Source: a bacterium (GTDB taxonomy: Bacteria > Chloroflexota > Dormibacteria > Aeolococcales > Bog-877). Taken from it: a stretch of DNA of 64,000 bases. The DNA is taken from contig JAJYPP010000001.1 in NCBI GenBank assembly GCA_021795235.1, forward strand, positions 1 through 64,000. The letters run 5' to 3'. The position numbers and the translations under genes are program-made. The notes beneath the pieces were generated by a model. The model was not told the DNA's origin, did no database searches, and saw only the letters and a list, made by a program, of their open reading frames with translations. Of the stretch, positions 29,218 to 39,196 are shown one piece after another (within the stretch, counting starts at the first letter, position 1; each line of letters opens with the position of its first letter).

Positions 29218-31589
29218 GGTCTGCTGCCGCCCGCGCCGGGGCCGCACCCTCCGGCGGTTACAAGTGGGTGGCCCTTTCCAACACCACCCTCGGGATCATG
29301 ATGGCGGTGATCAACTCGTCCATCGTGCTGATCTCCCTGCCGGCCATTTTCCGGGGCATCAAGGTCGATCCCCTGGCCCCAGCCAACGTCAGCCTGCTGC
29401 TGTGGATGCTGATGGGGTACATGGTGGTGACCGCGGTCTTGGTCGTCAGCCTGGGCCGGGTGGGGGACATGTTCGGCCGGGTTCGCATGTACAACCTCGG
29501 GTTCCTGATCTTCACTCTGGCGTCGATCGGGCTCTCGCTGGTCTTCTTCACCGGCACCACGGCGGCGTTGGTGCTGATCGGGATGCGGATCATCCAGGGC
29601 ATCGGCGGGGCGCTGCTGATGGCCAACTCCGCAGCCATCCTGACCGACGCCTTTCCCAGCAACCAGCGGGGCATGGCGCTGGGGATCAACGTGGTCGCGG
29701 GTATCTCCGGCTCCTTCATCGGACTGGTCCTGGGGGGCTTGCTGTCTGCGATCGACTGGCACCTGGTCTTCTTGGTATCGGTCCCCATCGGGCTGTTCGG
29801 GACGGTCTGGGCCTACCTCAAGCTCCAGGAAACGGGGGTGGTCCGGCGGGCCAAGATCGACTGGGTGGGGAACGTGACCTTCGCGGTCGGCCTGATCTCG
29901 CTGCTGGTCGGGATCACCTACGGCATCCAGCCCTACGGCGGCAGCAGCATGGGTTGGACCAACCCGATGGTCTTGGCCGAGGTGGTCGGTGGCGTCGCGA
30001 TGCTGGGAGCCTTCGTCCTCATCGAGCGGAGGGTGGACGCGCCGATGTTCAACCTGGGTCTGTTCAGGATCCGGGCCTTCACGGCCGGCAACCTGGCCTC
30101 CTTGCTGGCCTCCATCGGTCGGGGCGGGCTGATGTTCATGCTGATCATCTGGCTGCAGGGGATCTGGCTGCCTCTGCACGGCTACAACTTCGTGCGGACC
30201 CCGCTGTGGGCAGCGATCTACATGCTGCCGCTGACGGCGGGATTCCTCGTTGCCGGTCCCATCTCAGGCTCACTGTCGGACCGCTATGGAGCGCGCCCCT
30301 TTGCGACCGGCGGGATGCTGGGAGCGGCGGTCAGCTTCGCCCTGCTGGCTCTCCTGCCCGCCAACTTCACCTACCTGACCTTCGCCGTCTTGCTCTTCTG
30401 CAACGGCTTCGCGATGGGGATGTTCTCCGCTCCCAACACCGCCGGCATCATGAACTCGGTGCCGGCCGGGCAGCGGGGGGTCGCGTCCGGGATGAGATCG
30501 ACATTCCAGAACTCGGGGATGACGCTCTCGATCGGGCTGTTCTTCACCCTGATGGTGCTTGGCCTGGCGGCCGCTCTGCCGTCCTCGCTCTACCACGGGC
30601 TGGTGGCTCAGGGCGTCCCCTCCGCAGCTGCCACCAAGATCTCGCACCTACCTCCGGTGGGCACCCTGTTCGCCGCCTTCTTGGGCTACAACCCGGTGGC
30701 GACGCTGTTGGGGCCGTCGCTGCACGACCTGCCGGCAGCCAGGCAGGCGGTGCTGACCGGCCGTGAGTTCTTCCCCAACCTGATCGCCAAGCCCTTCATG
30801 TCCGGGATGCGGGTCACCTTCTACTTCTCGACCATCATGATGCTGGTGGCGGGGGCGGCCTCCTGGATGAGGGGCAAGCGCTACGTGCATGAGGAGGGTG
30901 AGGAGCCCCAGCCCGCGATAAGAGTGGCGGCCGACTCCGTGGCCGTGGCTGGAGCGGGCATCCGCACGGTGGCCATCTCGGCCAGCTACGGGGCGGGGGG
31001 TGACGCCATCAGCAGGGCGGTGGCCAGAGAGCTCGGGGTGGAGTTCCTGGACCGGGCGATTCCCGTCCAGGTCGCGGCGGAGGTCGCCGAACCCCTGGAT
31101 GCGGTCCTCGCCCGGGAGGACGAGACCTACGATGGGATCGGGGAGCTCTTCGCCACGCTCTCCCGCGGGGTGGGCCCGATAGCCCCGTCGGTGGCGCCGG
31201 ACATGGAGCAGGACGGCGGTGGCGACCGGTTCCGACTCTGCACTGAGGATGTGATCCGCCGGATGGCGGATCACGGCGGGGTGATCCTGGGTCGGGGCGC
31301 GATCGTGGTGCTCCGCGACCATCCCAATGTGCTCAGAGTCCGCCTTGACGGGCCTCAGGAGGGCCGGATCCGCCGCGCGGTCGAGCAGGGGGTGGACGAG
31401 CCCACCGCTCGCCACGACCAGCTCCGCACCGACCGGGCTCGCAAGGCATACCTGCGGCACTTCTACGGGGTCGATGGCACCGAGCCCCATCTCTACGACC
31501 TTGTCCTTGACACCACCGCGGTATCCGACCAGGAGGCAGCCGACCGCATCGTCGAGCTGGCCAGGCACGGTGTCCCCGTCACCGCCTGA
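29208..31589 (+). CDS. Fusion: 12-14 TM MFS (DHA2-like) transporter + C-terminal cytidylate-kinase-like domain
   Basis: Single 793-aa ORF. N-part MFS (VSLGRVGDMFGRVRMYNLGF). C-part TVAISASYGAGGDAISRAVARELGVEFLDRAI...VILGRGAIVVLRDHPNVLRVRLDG...DLVLDTTAVS. Confidence 0.85.
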   Translation: MNVRSAAARAGAAPSGGYKWVALSNTTLGIMMAVINSSIVLISLPAIFRGIKVDPLAPANVSLLLWMLMGYMVVTAVLVVSLGRVGDMFGRVRMYNLGFLIFTLASIGLSLVFFTGTTAALVLIGMRIIQGIGGALLMANSAAILTDAFPSNQRGMALGINVVAGISGSFIGLVLGGLLSAIDWHLVFLVSVPIGLFGTVWAYLKLQETGVVRRAKIDWVGNVTFAVGLISLLVGITYGIQPYGGSSMGWTNPMVLAEVVGGVAMLGAFVLIERRVDAPMFNLGLFRIRAFTAGNLASLLASIGRGGLMFMLIIWLQGIWLPLHGYNFVRTPLWAAIYMLPLTAGFLVAGPISGSLSDRYGARPFATGGMLGAAVSFALLALLPANFTYLTFAVLLFCNGFAMGMFSAPNTAGIMNSVPAGQRGVASGMRSTFQNSGMTLSIGLFFTLMVLGLAAALPSSLYHGLVAQGVPSAAATKISHLPPVGTLFAAFLGYNPVATLLGPSLHDLPAARQAVLTGREFFPNLIAKPFMSGMRVTFYFSTIMMLVAGAASWMRGKRYVHEEGEEPQPAIRVAADSVAVAGAGIRTVAISASYGAGGDAISRAVARELGVEFLDRAIPVQVAAEVAEPLDAVLAREDETYDGIGELFATLSRGVGPIAPSVAPDMEQDGGGDRFRLCTEDVIRRMADHGGVILGRGAIVVLRDHPNVLRVRLDGPQEGRIRRAVEQGVDEPTARHDQLRTDRARKAYLRHFYGVDGTEPHLYDLVLDTTAVSDQEAADRIVELARHGVPVTA

Positions 31590-31608
31590 GGCCGCGCCCC
31601 AACCGGGG

Positions 31609-32064
31609 ATGCGGATTGGCGAGGTGGCCGCCCTGACGGGAGTGACCGCCAGGACCCTGCGCTACTACGAGGAGCTGGGGCTGATCGCCCCCTACAGCAG
31701 GGAGGCTGCGACCCATGGTCGACGCTACTCCCAGGCCGAGATCGAGCGTGTCCGCCAGATCAAGGAGATGCAGGAGTTCCTGGGCATTGGCCTCTGCGAG
31801 ATCCGAGACACGTTGGAGTCCGAGGATCGCCTGGCCGGCTTGCGCGCCGCATACCACAACACCTCCTCACGGCCTACCCAGGCAGCCGTGCTGGCTGAGG
31901 TCGTACAGGTGCTGGAGCGCCAGCTGGCACAGATCAGTGAGCGCATCGAGCGCCTCCGGTCGCTGCAGGCGGAGCTTGAGGGCAAGCGGTCCCGGCACCT
32001 GATGCGGCTGGCCGAGCTCTCGCCCCCGGAGGTCGGTGCCCGGGAGGCCGGTCCCAGTGCCTGA
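31609..32064 (+). CDS. MerR-family transcriptional regulator
   Basis: MRIGEVAALTGVTARTLRYYEELGLIAPYSREAATHGRRYSQAEIERV; alternative GTG start at 31570. Confidence 0.93.
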   Translation: MRIGEVAALTGVTARTLRYYEELGLIAPYSREAATHGRRYSQAEIERVRQIKEMQEFLGIGLCEIRDTLESEDRLAGLRAAYHNTSSRPTQAAVLAEVVQVLERQLAQISERIERLRSLQAELEGKRSRHLMRLAELSPPEVGAREAGPSA

Positions 32065-32192
32065 CGGTCTGGCCATTCATCCTCGGGCCGGGAGCTGGTT
32101 GGCATCGGCGGTGGCCCAGGCCGAAGGCGGCGATGCCGACCAGCGTTTGGAGGATGGCCAATCCGCAGGCGCAACGCCCTCCGTGTGCCGGA

Positions 32193-33572
32193 TCAGCGGA
32201 TGGGCGCGAAGCGCGCTGTGAAGTGGCGCAGGCTGGGAGGCTCATCGACCATTCGGTAGCCGGGCAAGGTGGCCGACTCCAACGCCACCTGCTGCACCAC
32301 CTCGACCACGTAGTCGATGTGGCTCTGGGTGTAGGTGCGCCGGGGGATGGCCAGGCGCACCAGTTCCATCGCCGCTGGCTTCTCTGTTCCGTCGGGCTGG
32401 CGCCCAAACATCACGGTGCCGATCTCGACACTTCTGATGCCACCAACCTCGTACAGGGCGACGGAGAGGGCCTGGCCCGGGTACTGAAGCGGGGGAATGT
32501 GGGGAAGCAGGGTCAGAGCGTCCAGGTAGACCGCATGGCCCCCAATCGGCTTGACCACCGGGACCCCAGCCGCGTCGAGGGCGTTGCCCAGATACGCGGT
32601 GGAGCGGATCCGATAGCGCAGGTAATCCGGATGGACCGCCTCCCGCAGTCCCTGGGCGATGGCCTCCAGGTCGCGGCCGGCCAGACCGCCGTAGGTGGGG
32701 AATCCCTCGGTCAGGATCAGGAGGTTGCGGCATCGGTCGGCGAGGGCGTCATCGTTCACAGCCAGCCACCCCCCGATATTGCCGAAGGGGTCCTTCTTGG
32801 CGCTCATGGTCATTCCGTCCGCCAGGGAAGCCATCTCGCGCACGATCTCGGCGATCTCCCGGGAGCGCTGCCCGTCCTCGCGCTCGTGGATGAACCAGGC
32901 GTTCTCGGCAAACCGGCAGGCGTCAAGGAAGAGCGGGACCGAGTACCGTCGGCAGATCTCATTGGCGGCGCGGATGTTGGCAAGCGAGACGGGTTGGCCG
33001 CCGCCGGAGTTGTTGGTAATGGTGATGAAGACCACGGGGACATCGGCGGCTCGCTCCGAGAGCAGGCCCTCCAGGGCCTGCAGATCAATATTGCCCTTGA
33101 ACGGATGCAGGGTGGAGGCCTGCTTGCCTTCCGGGATGACCATGTCCCGCGCCTCGGCACCGGTGAACTCCACGTTGGCACGGGTGGTGTCGAAGTGGGT
33201 GTTGTTGGGGATCACCTTTCCCGGTCCGCCCAGGACGGTGAAGAGGATTTTCTCCGCGGCGCGACCCTGGTGGGTGGGGATCACGTGTTTGAACGGGAAC
33301 AGGTCCTGCACCGCCTCCTGGAAGCGAAACCATGATGGCGAGCCGGCATAGCTCTCGTCACCGTGCTGGATCGCCGCCCATTGGTCGCGGGACATCGCCC
33401 CGGTGCCGGAGTCGGTGAGCAGGTCGATGAGAACGTCCTCGGCACGCAGGCTGAACAGGTTGTATCCGGCGGCTTGGATCGCCTCTTGCCGCTGCTCCAG
33501 GGTGGTCATGCGCAGCGGTTCGACCGAATGGATACGGAATGGCTCGATGATCGTCTTGAACTGGTGGCTCAT
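32193..33572 (-). CDS. tnaA: Tryptophanase / beta-eliminating lyase family
   Basis: EPFRIHSVEPLRMTTLEQRQEAIQAAGYNLFSL; IPTHQGRAAEKILF; KKDPFGNIGG PLP-lysine region. Confidence 0.88.
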   Translation of the reverse strand: MSHQFKTIIEPFRIHSVEPLRMTTLEQRQEAIQAAGYNLFSLRAEDVLIDLLTDSGTGAMSRDQWAAIQHGDESYAGSPSWFRFQEAVQDLFPFKHVIPTHQGRAAEKILFTVLGGPGKVIPNNTHFDTTRANVEFTGAEARDMVIPEGKQASTLHPFKGNIDLQALEGLLSERAADVPVVFITITNNSGGGQPVSLANIRAANEICRRYSVPLFLDACRFAENAWFIHEREDGQRSREIAEIVREMASLADGMTMSAKKDPFGNIGGWLAVNDDALADRCRNLLILTEGFPTYGGLAGRDLEAIAQGLREAVHPDYLRYRIRSTAYLGNALDAAGVPVVKPIGGHAVYLDALTLLPHIPPLQYPGQALSVALYEVGGIRSVEIGTVMFGRQPDGTEKPAAMELVRLAIPRRTYTQSHIDYVVEVVQQVALESATLPGYRMVDEPPSLRHFTARFAPIR

Positions 33573-33744
33573 GGGCCGATGGTACGCGGGCCGTGACCCG
33601 GACGCCTGCGGTTGGGGAGGCGGACCTGCGTCCACTGGCACCGCCATGATTCCAGCGGGTGGGGTCATAGCGACCATGCGATTGTTCACGCCGCGGCTGC
33701 TGGTACGCTCGGTGGCACCGACTGAGGATGGGCGTGCCCTGTGC

Positions 33745-33795
33745 AGAGCCGGTAGGCCGCCACCTCCGGCACAGCTCTGGGGGCCTACCGGCTCT
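33745..33795. terminator. Perfect 14-bp inverted repeat AGAGCCGGTAGGCC / GGCCTACCGGCTCT
   Basis: 23-nt loop; lies 3' of the interrupted VOC gene on the minus strand; no U-tract. Confidence 0.45.
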
Positions 33796-33893
33796 CCCCG
33801 TGGAGTTTCACCACCAGCCCGGAGTCGGCCAGGAAGGTCGGATGGGTCCCGGGTGTTCCCGCCGCCAGCAGGGCCGGTGCGTGGAGCCCGAGG

Positions 33894-34047
33894 TTACGAC
33901 GCTGGCGGAATCGAAGGGTCGGCGGCGACAAAGATGCAGAACGGGTGACCGGCCGGGTCGGCATAGACCCTGATGGGCTCGGCCTGATCATCCGCTCGGT
34001 CGCGAAGGAGTCGGGCTCCAAGGCTAAGAGCTCGGGCGTGGTGCCGA
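33894..34047 (-). pseudogene. VOC (glyoxalase-like) family protein, C-terminal part, interrupted by tnpB element
   Basis: HHARALSLGARLLRDRADDQAEPIRVYADPAGHPFCIFVA. Confidence 0.8.
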
Positions 34048-34130
34048 GTGAACCTCCCCGCCCTTACGGACGGGGCTTGTGGGGCTCCGTCCACTTGGTT
34101 GGGGTTGCGCGCCATCGCTCGCCTCACGCC
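34048..34130 (-). ncRNA. Putative right-end-derived omega/reRNA scaffold overlapping tnpB 3' end
   Basis: Position directly downstream of tnpB with terminal hairpin; expected from known TnpB biology, not demonstrated. Confidence 0.4.
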
Positions 34131-35542
34131 ACCGCAGCCAAAGGGCCTGGCGCCGAGGCGCCGGTGGATGGGTTTGCTGGGACACGCTCGCTCACCGCAG
34201 TTGCCTGCGGCAAGGCCCGGTTCGGGGCGCTACTCAGGGCTCTGGCCTTGCGGCGCTGCACCAATCGGTGCGCCTGGCGCTGGTCCTTGGACCAGCGCTC
34301 GACGGCCCGGAGATACGTGACGCGGATCTCGGTATCCGGTCCTATGGAGAGGTACTCCCCGTGAATCGCCTTCTGGAGGATGTTGGTCGCTCCTACGGCG
34401 TCGCGGTGGCAGGTGAAACCGCACCCCTGGCATCGGTAGTGCCGCCCCCAGGGGCGGTTGCTTCTTAGGCACTTCGGACAGGTCTTGGTGGAGCCGGACT
34501 CGTTGAGGTGCTCGATCTCGCGTCCGGCCTTCTCGGCTAGATAGCGCTCTTGGGTTCCTCTCGACCACTGGGATAGCTGCTGCCTCAGGTGTCGGCCCGC
34601 GCTCTGGCGCTGCTTGGTGTTCCGCTCGATCCCGCGCACGTCGCCGGCCACGATGCGCAAAGCCTGATGGCAGATCGCGAAGTTGGCCGCCCGGCTGGCC
34701 ACCTGGTGGTCGAAGTCGCGTAGCTGCCCGGTGGCTTTGGCCTTGATCCGCTTCTTGGCGGCCACCAGCCGTCGGTGCCGCTTCGAGCCGTCCTTCATGC
34801 GGGAGAGCCGCTTCTGGATCGCGCCCACGCCCTTGTTGCGGCGCCGTTTGACGGCCCTTGCCTCGCGCCCATTTATGACCGTCACCTCGATGGTCCTCTC
34901 GCCGACCCAGCTGGCCAGCGCCATGGGGTTGATGATGCCTTCGTCGATCGCGATCAAGTTGGTACCCTCGGAGCCCTCCCTCACAGTCTCATAGGGGATG
35001 TGCAGCGACCATTGCCGGGCATCCCGGTCCCAGCAGAGTTGGATCTCGCCCCAGCGTGAGGCCTCCACCAGTTCTCCTCGGGCGGAGTCCTGGACCCTGG
35101 GCAGGGGGAGGACGATGCGCGGCCGGCCCCGGCCCAGGGAGAGTGCAAGGCGGCCATCCGGGGTTACCCGCCAGCCGAAGTTGGCGGTGAAGCTGAGGGG
35201 CCGGTAGTTCTTCTTCCGCCACGGGGCTCGCACCTTCATGCCCGCCTTCCGGTTGGTGCGGTAGGTGGCGATGGCATCCGCGAGGTCGTGAGCCAGGATC
35301 TCGGTCGTGTGCGCGTGCAGGGGACGCTCCCCGCTGGGGAGAGCGGTGAGGAACCGCTGGATTGCGTACTTGCCCGGAGAGCGCTTCTCCTTCCACTCCG
35401 AATGCACCCACTCGGTGGCCTGGTTCCAGAGGAGAGCGGCCACATGGCAGGCATCATGCGCTCGGCGGTAGTCCGTCCCGCTCAGAGTCACCCGGCAGAT
35501 AGCCGTCCGCTTGTCGCCCGCCCTCGCCGTCTCTACGCTCAT
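34124..35542 (-). CDS. tnpB: TnpB (RNA-guided nuclease-like transposon protein, IS605 family)
   Basis: AIDEGIINPMAL; SGSTKTCPKCLRSNRPWGRHYRCQGCGFTCHRDAVGATNIL zinc finger and RuvC-III. Confidence 0.92.
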   Translation of the reverse strand: MSVETARAGDKRTAICRVTLSGTDYRRAHDACHVAALLWNQATEWVHSEWKEKRSPGKYAIQRFLTALPSGERPLHAHTTEILAHDLADAIATYRTNRKAGMKVRAPWRKKNYRPLSFTANFGWRVTPDGRLALSLGRGRPRIVLPLPRVQDSARGELVEASRWGEIQLCWDRDARQWSLHIPYETVREGSEGTNLIAIDEGIINPMALASWVGERTIEVTVINGREARAVKRRRNKGVGAIQKRLSRMKDGSKRHRRLVAAKKRIKAKATGQLRDFDHQVASRAANFAICHQALRIVAGDVRGIERNTKQRQSAGRHLRQQLSQWSRGTQERYLAEKAGREIEHLNESGSTKTCPKCLRSNRPWGRHYRCQGCGFTCHRDAVGATNILQKAIHGEYLSIGPDTEIRVTYLRAVERWSKDQRQAHRLVQRRKARALSSAPNRALPQATAVSERVPANPSTGASAPGPLAAVA

Positions 35543-35638
35543 GCGTTCGCATTATAACCCCAGAGCCCGCCCTGAGGGCCGTGGGACACCGGCGGCCTTG
35601 ACCCCTCCCTCACAGAAGGGGATTGCGGCCGCAATGTG

Positions 35639-35911
35639 TTCAAACTCCTCGAGAGTGGGGACGGCGAGGTCCAAGTGCATCTGCTGGGGGATGGGTCCAT
35701 CTGGCCAGGTGACCTGAGGCAGCGTGGCCACCTGCTGAAACGCCAAGCGGCGGTCGCCCGCCCCGGCTTCGAGCACGAGCCACTCGTCTCCCCGAGGGTC
35801 GGGACGGCCGGGCTCGGGCGCCTCGTCGCCGGGTCGGTAGGCGAGCCCCAGCAACTGGCGGTAGAACTCTGCCAAACGTCGCGCGTCGAGGCAATCCAGT
35901 ACCGGCTGCAC
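35639..35911 (-). pseudogene. VOC family protein, N-terminal part, interrupted by tnpB element
   Basis: VQPVLDCLDARRLAEFYRQLLGLAYRPGD...MHLDLAVPTLEEFE. Confidence 0.78.
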
Positions 35912-36238
35912 CAGTCGCGGGAACGGTTGAACTTCCGCTGGGAATCCTCCAGGCTTCGAGCGCCGGTCAGACCGCCCAGGTCCAACGGGCACTTGCGGAC
36001 CGCATACCCGCTCGGTATTGGGATTGGGGCCGACAGACCCGGCTATCATCCCGTAGCTGGTCAGCGGCTTGGACCGGGTCACGCGCATCCAGAGCCGCTA
36101 AGCCCAAGCGGGGCCGCTTCAACGTGATCGCCCGGCAACGGGCCGACCGGGACTTTGACGACCTGCACTGCCACGGCGCGTGTGCGAAGCGGCGGGGGAC
36201 AGGGCCCCGCGGTGGGGGGACTTGTATCATCTGGGAAA

Positions 36239-37651
36239 ATGAGCAAAGAGGCAGCACCGCAGGGGTCTAGGCGGCGGATCCTCACCGCCCAGCAGGACGA
36301 CTTCCCGGGCTGGTACCAGGATGTGGTTGCCAAGTCGGAGCTGGCGGAGAATGGTCCCGTCCGCGGCACGATGGTCATTCGCCCGTATGGGTACAGCCTG
36401 TGGGAGCGCCTGCAAGAAGAATTGGACCGCCGGATCAAGGCCACCGGTGCCCGCAACGCCTATTTTCCACTGCTGATTCCCCAGTCCTACCTGCACCGGG
36501 AGGCGCAGCATGTGGAGGGCTTCAGTCCCGAACTGGCGGTCGTGACGCATGGCGGGGGCAAGCGACTGGAGGAGCCGGTGGTGATACGGCCCACCAGCGA
36601 AACCATCATCAACGCCTGCTTTGCCCGCTGGATACACAGCTACCGTGATCTGCCTCTCTTGATCAACCAATGGGCCAATGTCGTGCGCTGGGAGCTCCGA
36701 CCCCGGCTGTTCTTGCGCACGACCGAATTCTTGTGGCAGGAAGGTCATACCGCTCATGCGACCGAGGCCGACGCACACGATTACGCTCTTCGCATCCTCG
36801 CGGATGTTTACCAGGACACCATGGAAAACGTGCTGGCGATCCCAGTGCTTACCGGACAGAAGACGGATTCGGAGCGGTTTGCTGGGGCAGTCACCACCTG
36901 GACTTGTGAGGCCATGATGCGGGACGGGAAGGCTTTGCAGATGGGCACCAGCCATGAGTTGGGCCAGAACTTCGCGCGCGCGTTCGATATCACCTACTCA
37001 GACGCCGCCGGCACGCTTTGTCATGCGTGGCAGACCTCGTGGGGGGCCTCCACCCGCTTGATTGGAGCACTGGTGATGGCTCATGGAGATGATGCGGGGC
37101 TGCGGATTCCGCCGCAGCTGGCTCCGGTTCAAGCGGTGGTGATCTTGATTGGCGGTGACGGTGACACGGGAGCAAGGGCGGAAGCGATCACGAACGATCT
37201 CCGGCGAGCTGGTGTACGCGCGGAGCTGGATGGGCGCACCGGGATTGCCTTCGGACGTCGCAGCATCGAATGGGAACTCAAGGGTGTGCCGGTACGGCTG
37301 GAGCTTGGGCCGCGAGAGCTCGATGATGGGCAGATCACCCTGGTGGAACGGCACAGCTCGCGGAAGTCCACGACTCCACTCACATCGGTGGTGGAGTCCG
37401 TCCGCCACGCCTTGACGCTGGCCCAGCGGTGCTTATTCGACGAGGCGAGGATGCGGATGCAGGAGCGCACCGTCTTGGCGGCGGACCTTGAGACCGCGCT
37501 TGAGGCTGCTCAGCACGGTTTCGCCCAATTGCCGGTGAATGCCCTTGGGCAGATCGGTGAGGAGTGGCTCAACGCTCGAGGCGTGAGTGTCCGCTGCCTG
37601 ACCCAGGATGAAACCGGCGCCAGGCAGGCCGTCATTGCCAGGGCGTACTGA
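36239..37651 (+). CDS. proS: Prolyl-tRNA synthetase (archaeal/eukaryote-like short type)
   Basis: VRGTMVIRPYGYSLWERLQEELDRRIKATGARNAYFPLLIP; RPTSETII; WRxELRPRLFLRTTEFLWQEGHTAHA. Confidence 0.96.
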   Translation: MSKEAAPQGSRRRILTAQQDDFPGWYQDVVAKSELAENGPVRGTMVIRPYGYSLWERLQEELDRRIKATGARNAYFPLLIPQSYLHREAQHVEGFSPELAVVTHGGGKRLEEPVVIRPTSETIINACFARWIHSYRDLPLLINQWANVVRWELRPRLFLRTTEFLWQEGHTAHATEADAHDYALRILADVYQDTMENVLAIPVLTGQKTDSERFAGAVTTWTCEAMMRDGKALQMGTSHELGQNFARAFDITYSDAAGTLCHAWQTSWGASTRLIGALVMAHGDDAGLRIPPQLAPVQAVVILIGGDGDTGARAEAITNDLRRAGVRAELDGRTGIAFGRRSIEWELKGVPVRLELGPRELDDGQITLVERHSSRKSTTPLTSVVESVRHALTLAQRCLFDEARMRMQERTVLAADLETALEAAQHGFAQLPVNALGQIGEEWLNARGVSVRCLTQDETGARQAVIARAY

Positions 37652-37954
37652 TCCGGCCGTGCGGGAGCGTGGTAGCGACGGTTGGAAGTCGATGGGACAC
37701 CTGGAGCAGGCGCAACCTGGCCGTCGGAGCTCCGCTCGGTACTAAGCCCGGTGACCCCACGGGTCACTGGGCGGCGATCAGGACTCGGCTGGTGCCTCCC
37801 CGGCTTCGAGATCCGTGACGACTCCATGGCTCCGGCCCAAGGCCGAGGACGACGTTAAGATCGTAGCCCCAGGGCCTGCCCTGACGACGGCGGCTGGCGG
37901 AGCGGTGATCCGGGCATCGACTGCAACGAGCTCGATAGAAGGCGGGAGGCCAGG

Positions 37955-39196
37955 GTGCTCAAGGTTCACGGGAATGGTCCGTCGCCATTTTCAGAGCGGG
38001 CATTCCGGCTGATCTTCTCGGCTTCCAGCATCTCTCTGGTGGGCAGCGCGGTCGCTCCCATTGCATTGGCATTCGGGATGTTGCAGGCGACCGGATCGGC
38101 CACCGACCTGGGTATCGTGCTCACAGCCCGCGAGGCGGTGCAGCTGGTGCTGCTGCTCTTCGGTGGAGTTGTCTCCGACAGGGTGTCGCGCCATCGCGTC
38201 CTGGCTTGGAGCAACTCTGTGTCCGCGGTGGCTCAGGGCACGACCGGAGCGCTCTTTCTCACCCACCACGCCGTGGTCTGGGATATCTCCATCCTGGCGG
38301 CGCTCAACGGCGCTGCCACCGCGTTTCTGTATCCCGCCTTCAACGGAGCTGTGCCGTCGACAGTACCGGCTGAGGCCCTCCGTCAGGCGAACACGTACCT
38401 GGGCCTTTCGGAGAGTGCGGTCACGGTCATCGGCTCGGCGGTGGGCGGGGGCTTGGTGGCGGTGGTCGGGCCGGGTCTGGCAATCGAGATCGACGCCTTG
38501 AGCTTCCTGGTGGCGGCTGCGCTGGTGGCCCTGATGAGGCTGCCGGCTGCTCAGCGAGACCATGCTCGCTCGACGCTCCAGGACCTGCGTCAAGGTTGGA
38601 GTGCCTTCTGGAGCCGTACCTGGCTCTGGTCGATCGTACTGCAGTTCTCCATCGGCAATATGGCGTTCGTCGGCGCCGTCGATGTCCTGGTTCCGATCGA
38701 CGCCCGTCGCTTCTTGGGGGGCCCCGCGGCATATGGAGCTCTGTTCGCGGCCGTGGGCGTGGGTTCGGTGGTGGGCGGGCTCGTGATGTTGAGGGTGGCG
38801 CCTCGCCGGCCTCTGCTCACGGCCACCATCTGTACGGGCATTGGGATGCCCCCGGTCTTCCTGCTGCTGGCGCTGGGAGCACCCCTCTGGGCGCTCCTGG
38901 TCGCCGCTGCCGTCGCTGGAGCGGGATTCCAGGTCTTCGGAGTGCTCTGGACCACGACCATGCAGGAGCAGATCCCGTCGGCACTGCTATCGCGGGTGAG
39001 CTCATACGATGCCGTGGGTTCGTTCGTCTTCATGCCGTTGGGTCTGGCTCTGGCGGGCCCGGTCGAGATCTGGATCGGGCTGCACGCAGCCTTCTGGGCG
39101 GCTCTGGCGCTGAGTACGATCCCGACTGTAGTTGTTCTCCTCGTACCGTCTGTCCGGCGCCTGGAGCGACGATCTGCGCCGTCGATGGCGGTGTGA
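37955..39196 (+). CDS. MFS transporter (drug-efflux, DHA3-like)
   Basis: FSERAFRLIFSASSISLVGSAVAPIALAFGML; GGVVSDRVSRHRVLAWSN. Confidence 0.88.
   Translation: MLKVHGNGPSPFSERAFRLIFSASSISLVGSAVAPIALAFGMLQATGSATDLGIVLTAREAVQLVLLLFGGVVSDRVSRHRVLAWSNSVSAVAQGTTGALFLTHHAVVWDISILAALNGAATAFLYPAFNGAVPSTVPAEALRQANTYLGLSESAVTVIGSAVGGGLVAVVGPGLAIEIDALSFLVAAALVALMRLPAAQRDHARSTLQDLRQGWSAFWSRTWLWSIVLQFSIGNMAFVGAVDVLVPIDARRFLGGPAAYGALFAAVGVGSVVGGLVMLRVAPRRPLLTATICTGIGMPPVFLLLALGAPLWALLVAAAVAGAGFQVFGVLWTTTMQEQIPSALLSRVSSYDAVGSFVFMPLGLALAGPVEIWIGLHAAFWAALALSTIPTVVVLLVPSVRRLERRSAPSMAV

Larger units (their letters stand above)
34048..35638 (-). mobile_element. tnpB-only IS605/IS1341-type insertion sequence (ends inferred)
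   Basis: Right-end hairpin, minus strand: GCCCCGTCCGTAAGGGCGGGGAGGTTCAC. Left-end hairpin: CCCCTTCTGTGAGGGAGGGGTCAA. VOC gene halves on either side. Confidence 0.75.

Noticed and set aside
32133-33335. 400-aa plus ORF opposite tryptophanase
   Set aside because: Antisense frame; the minus-strand lyase is unambiguous
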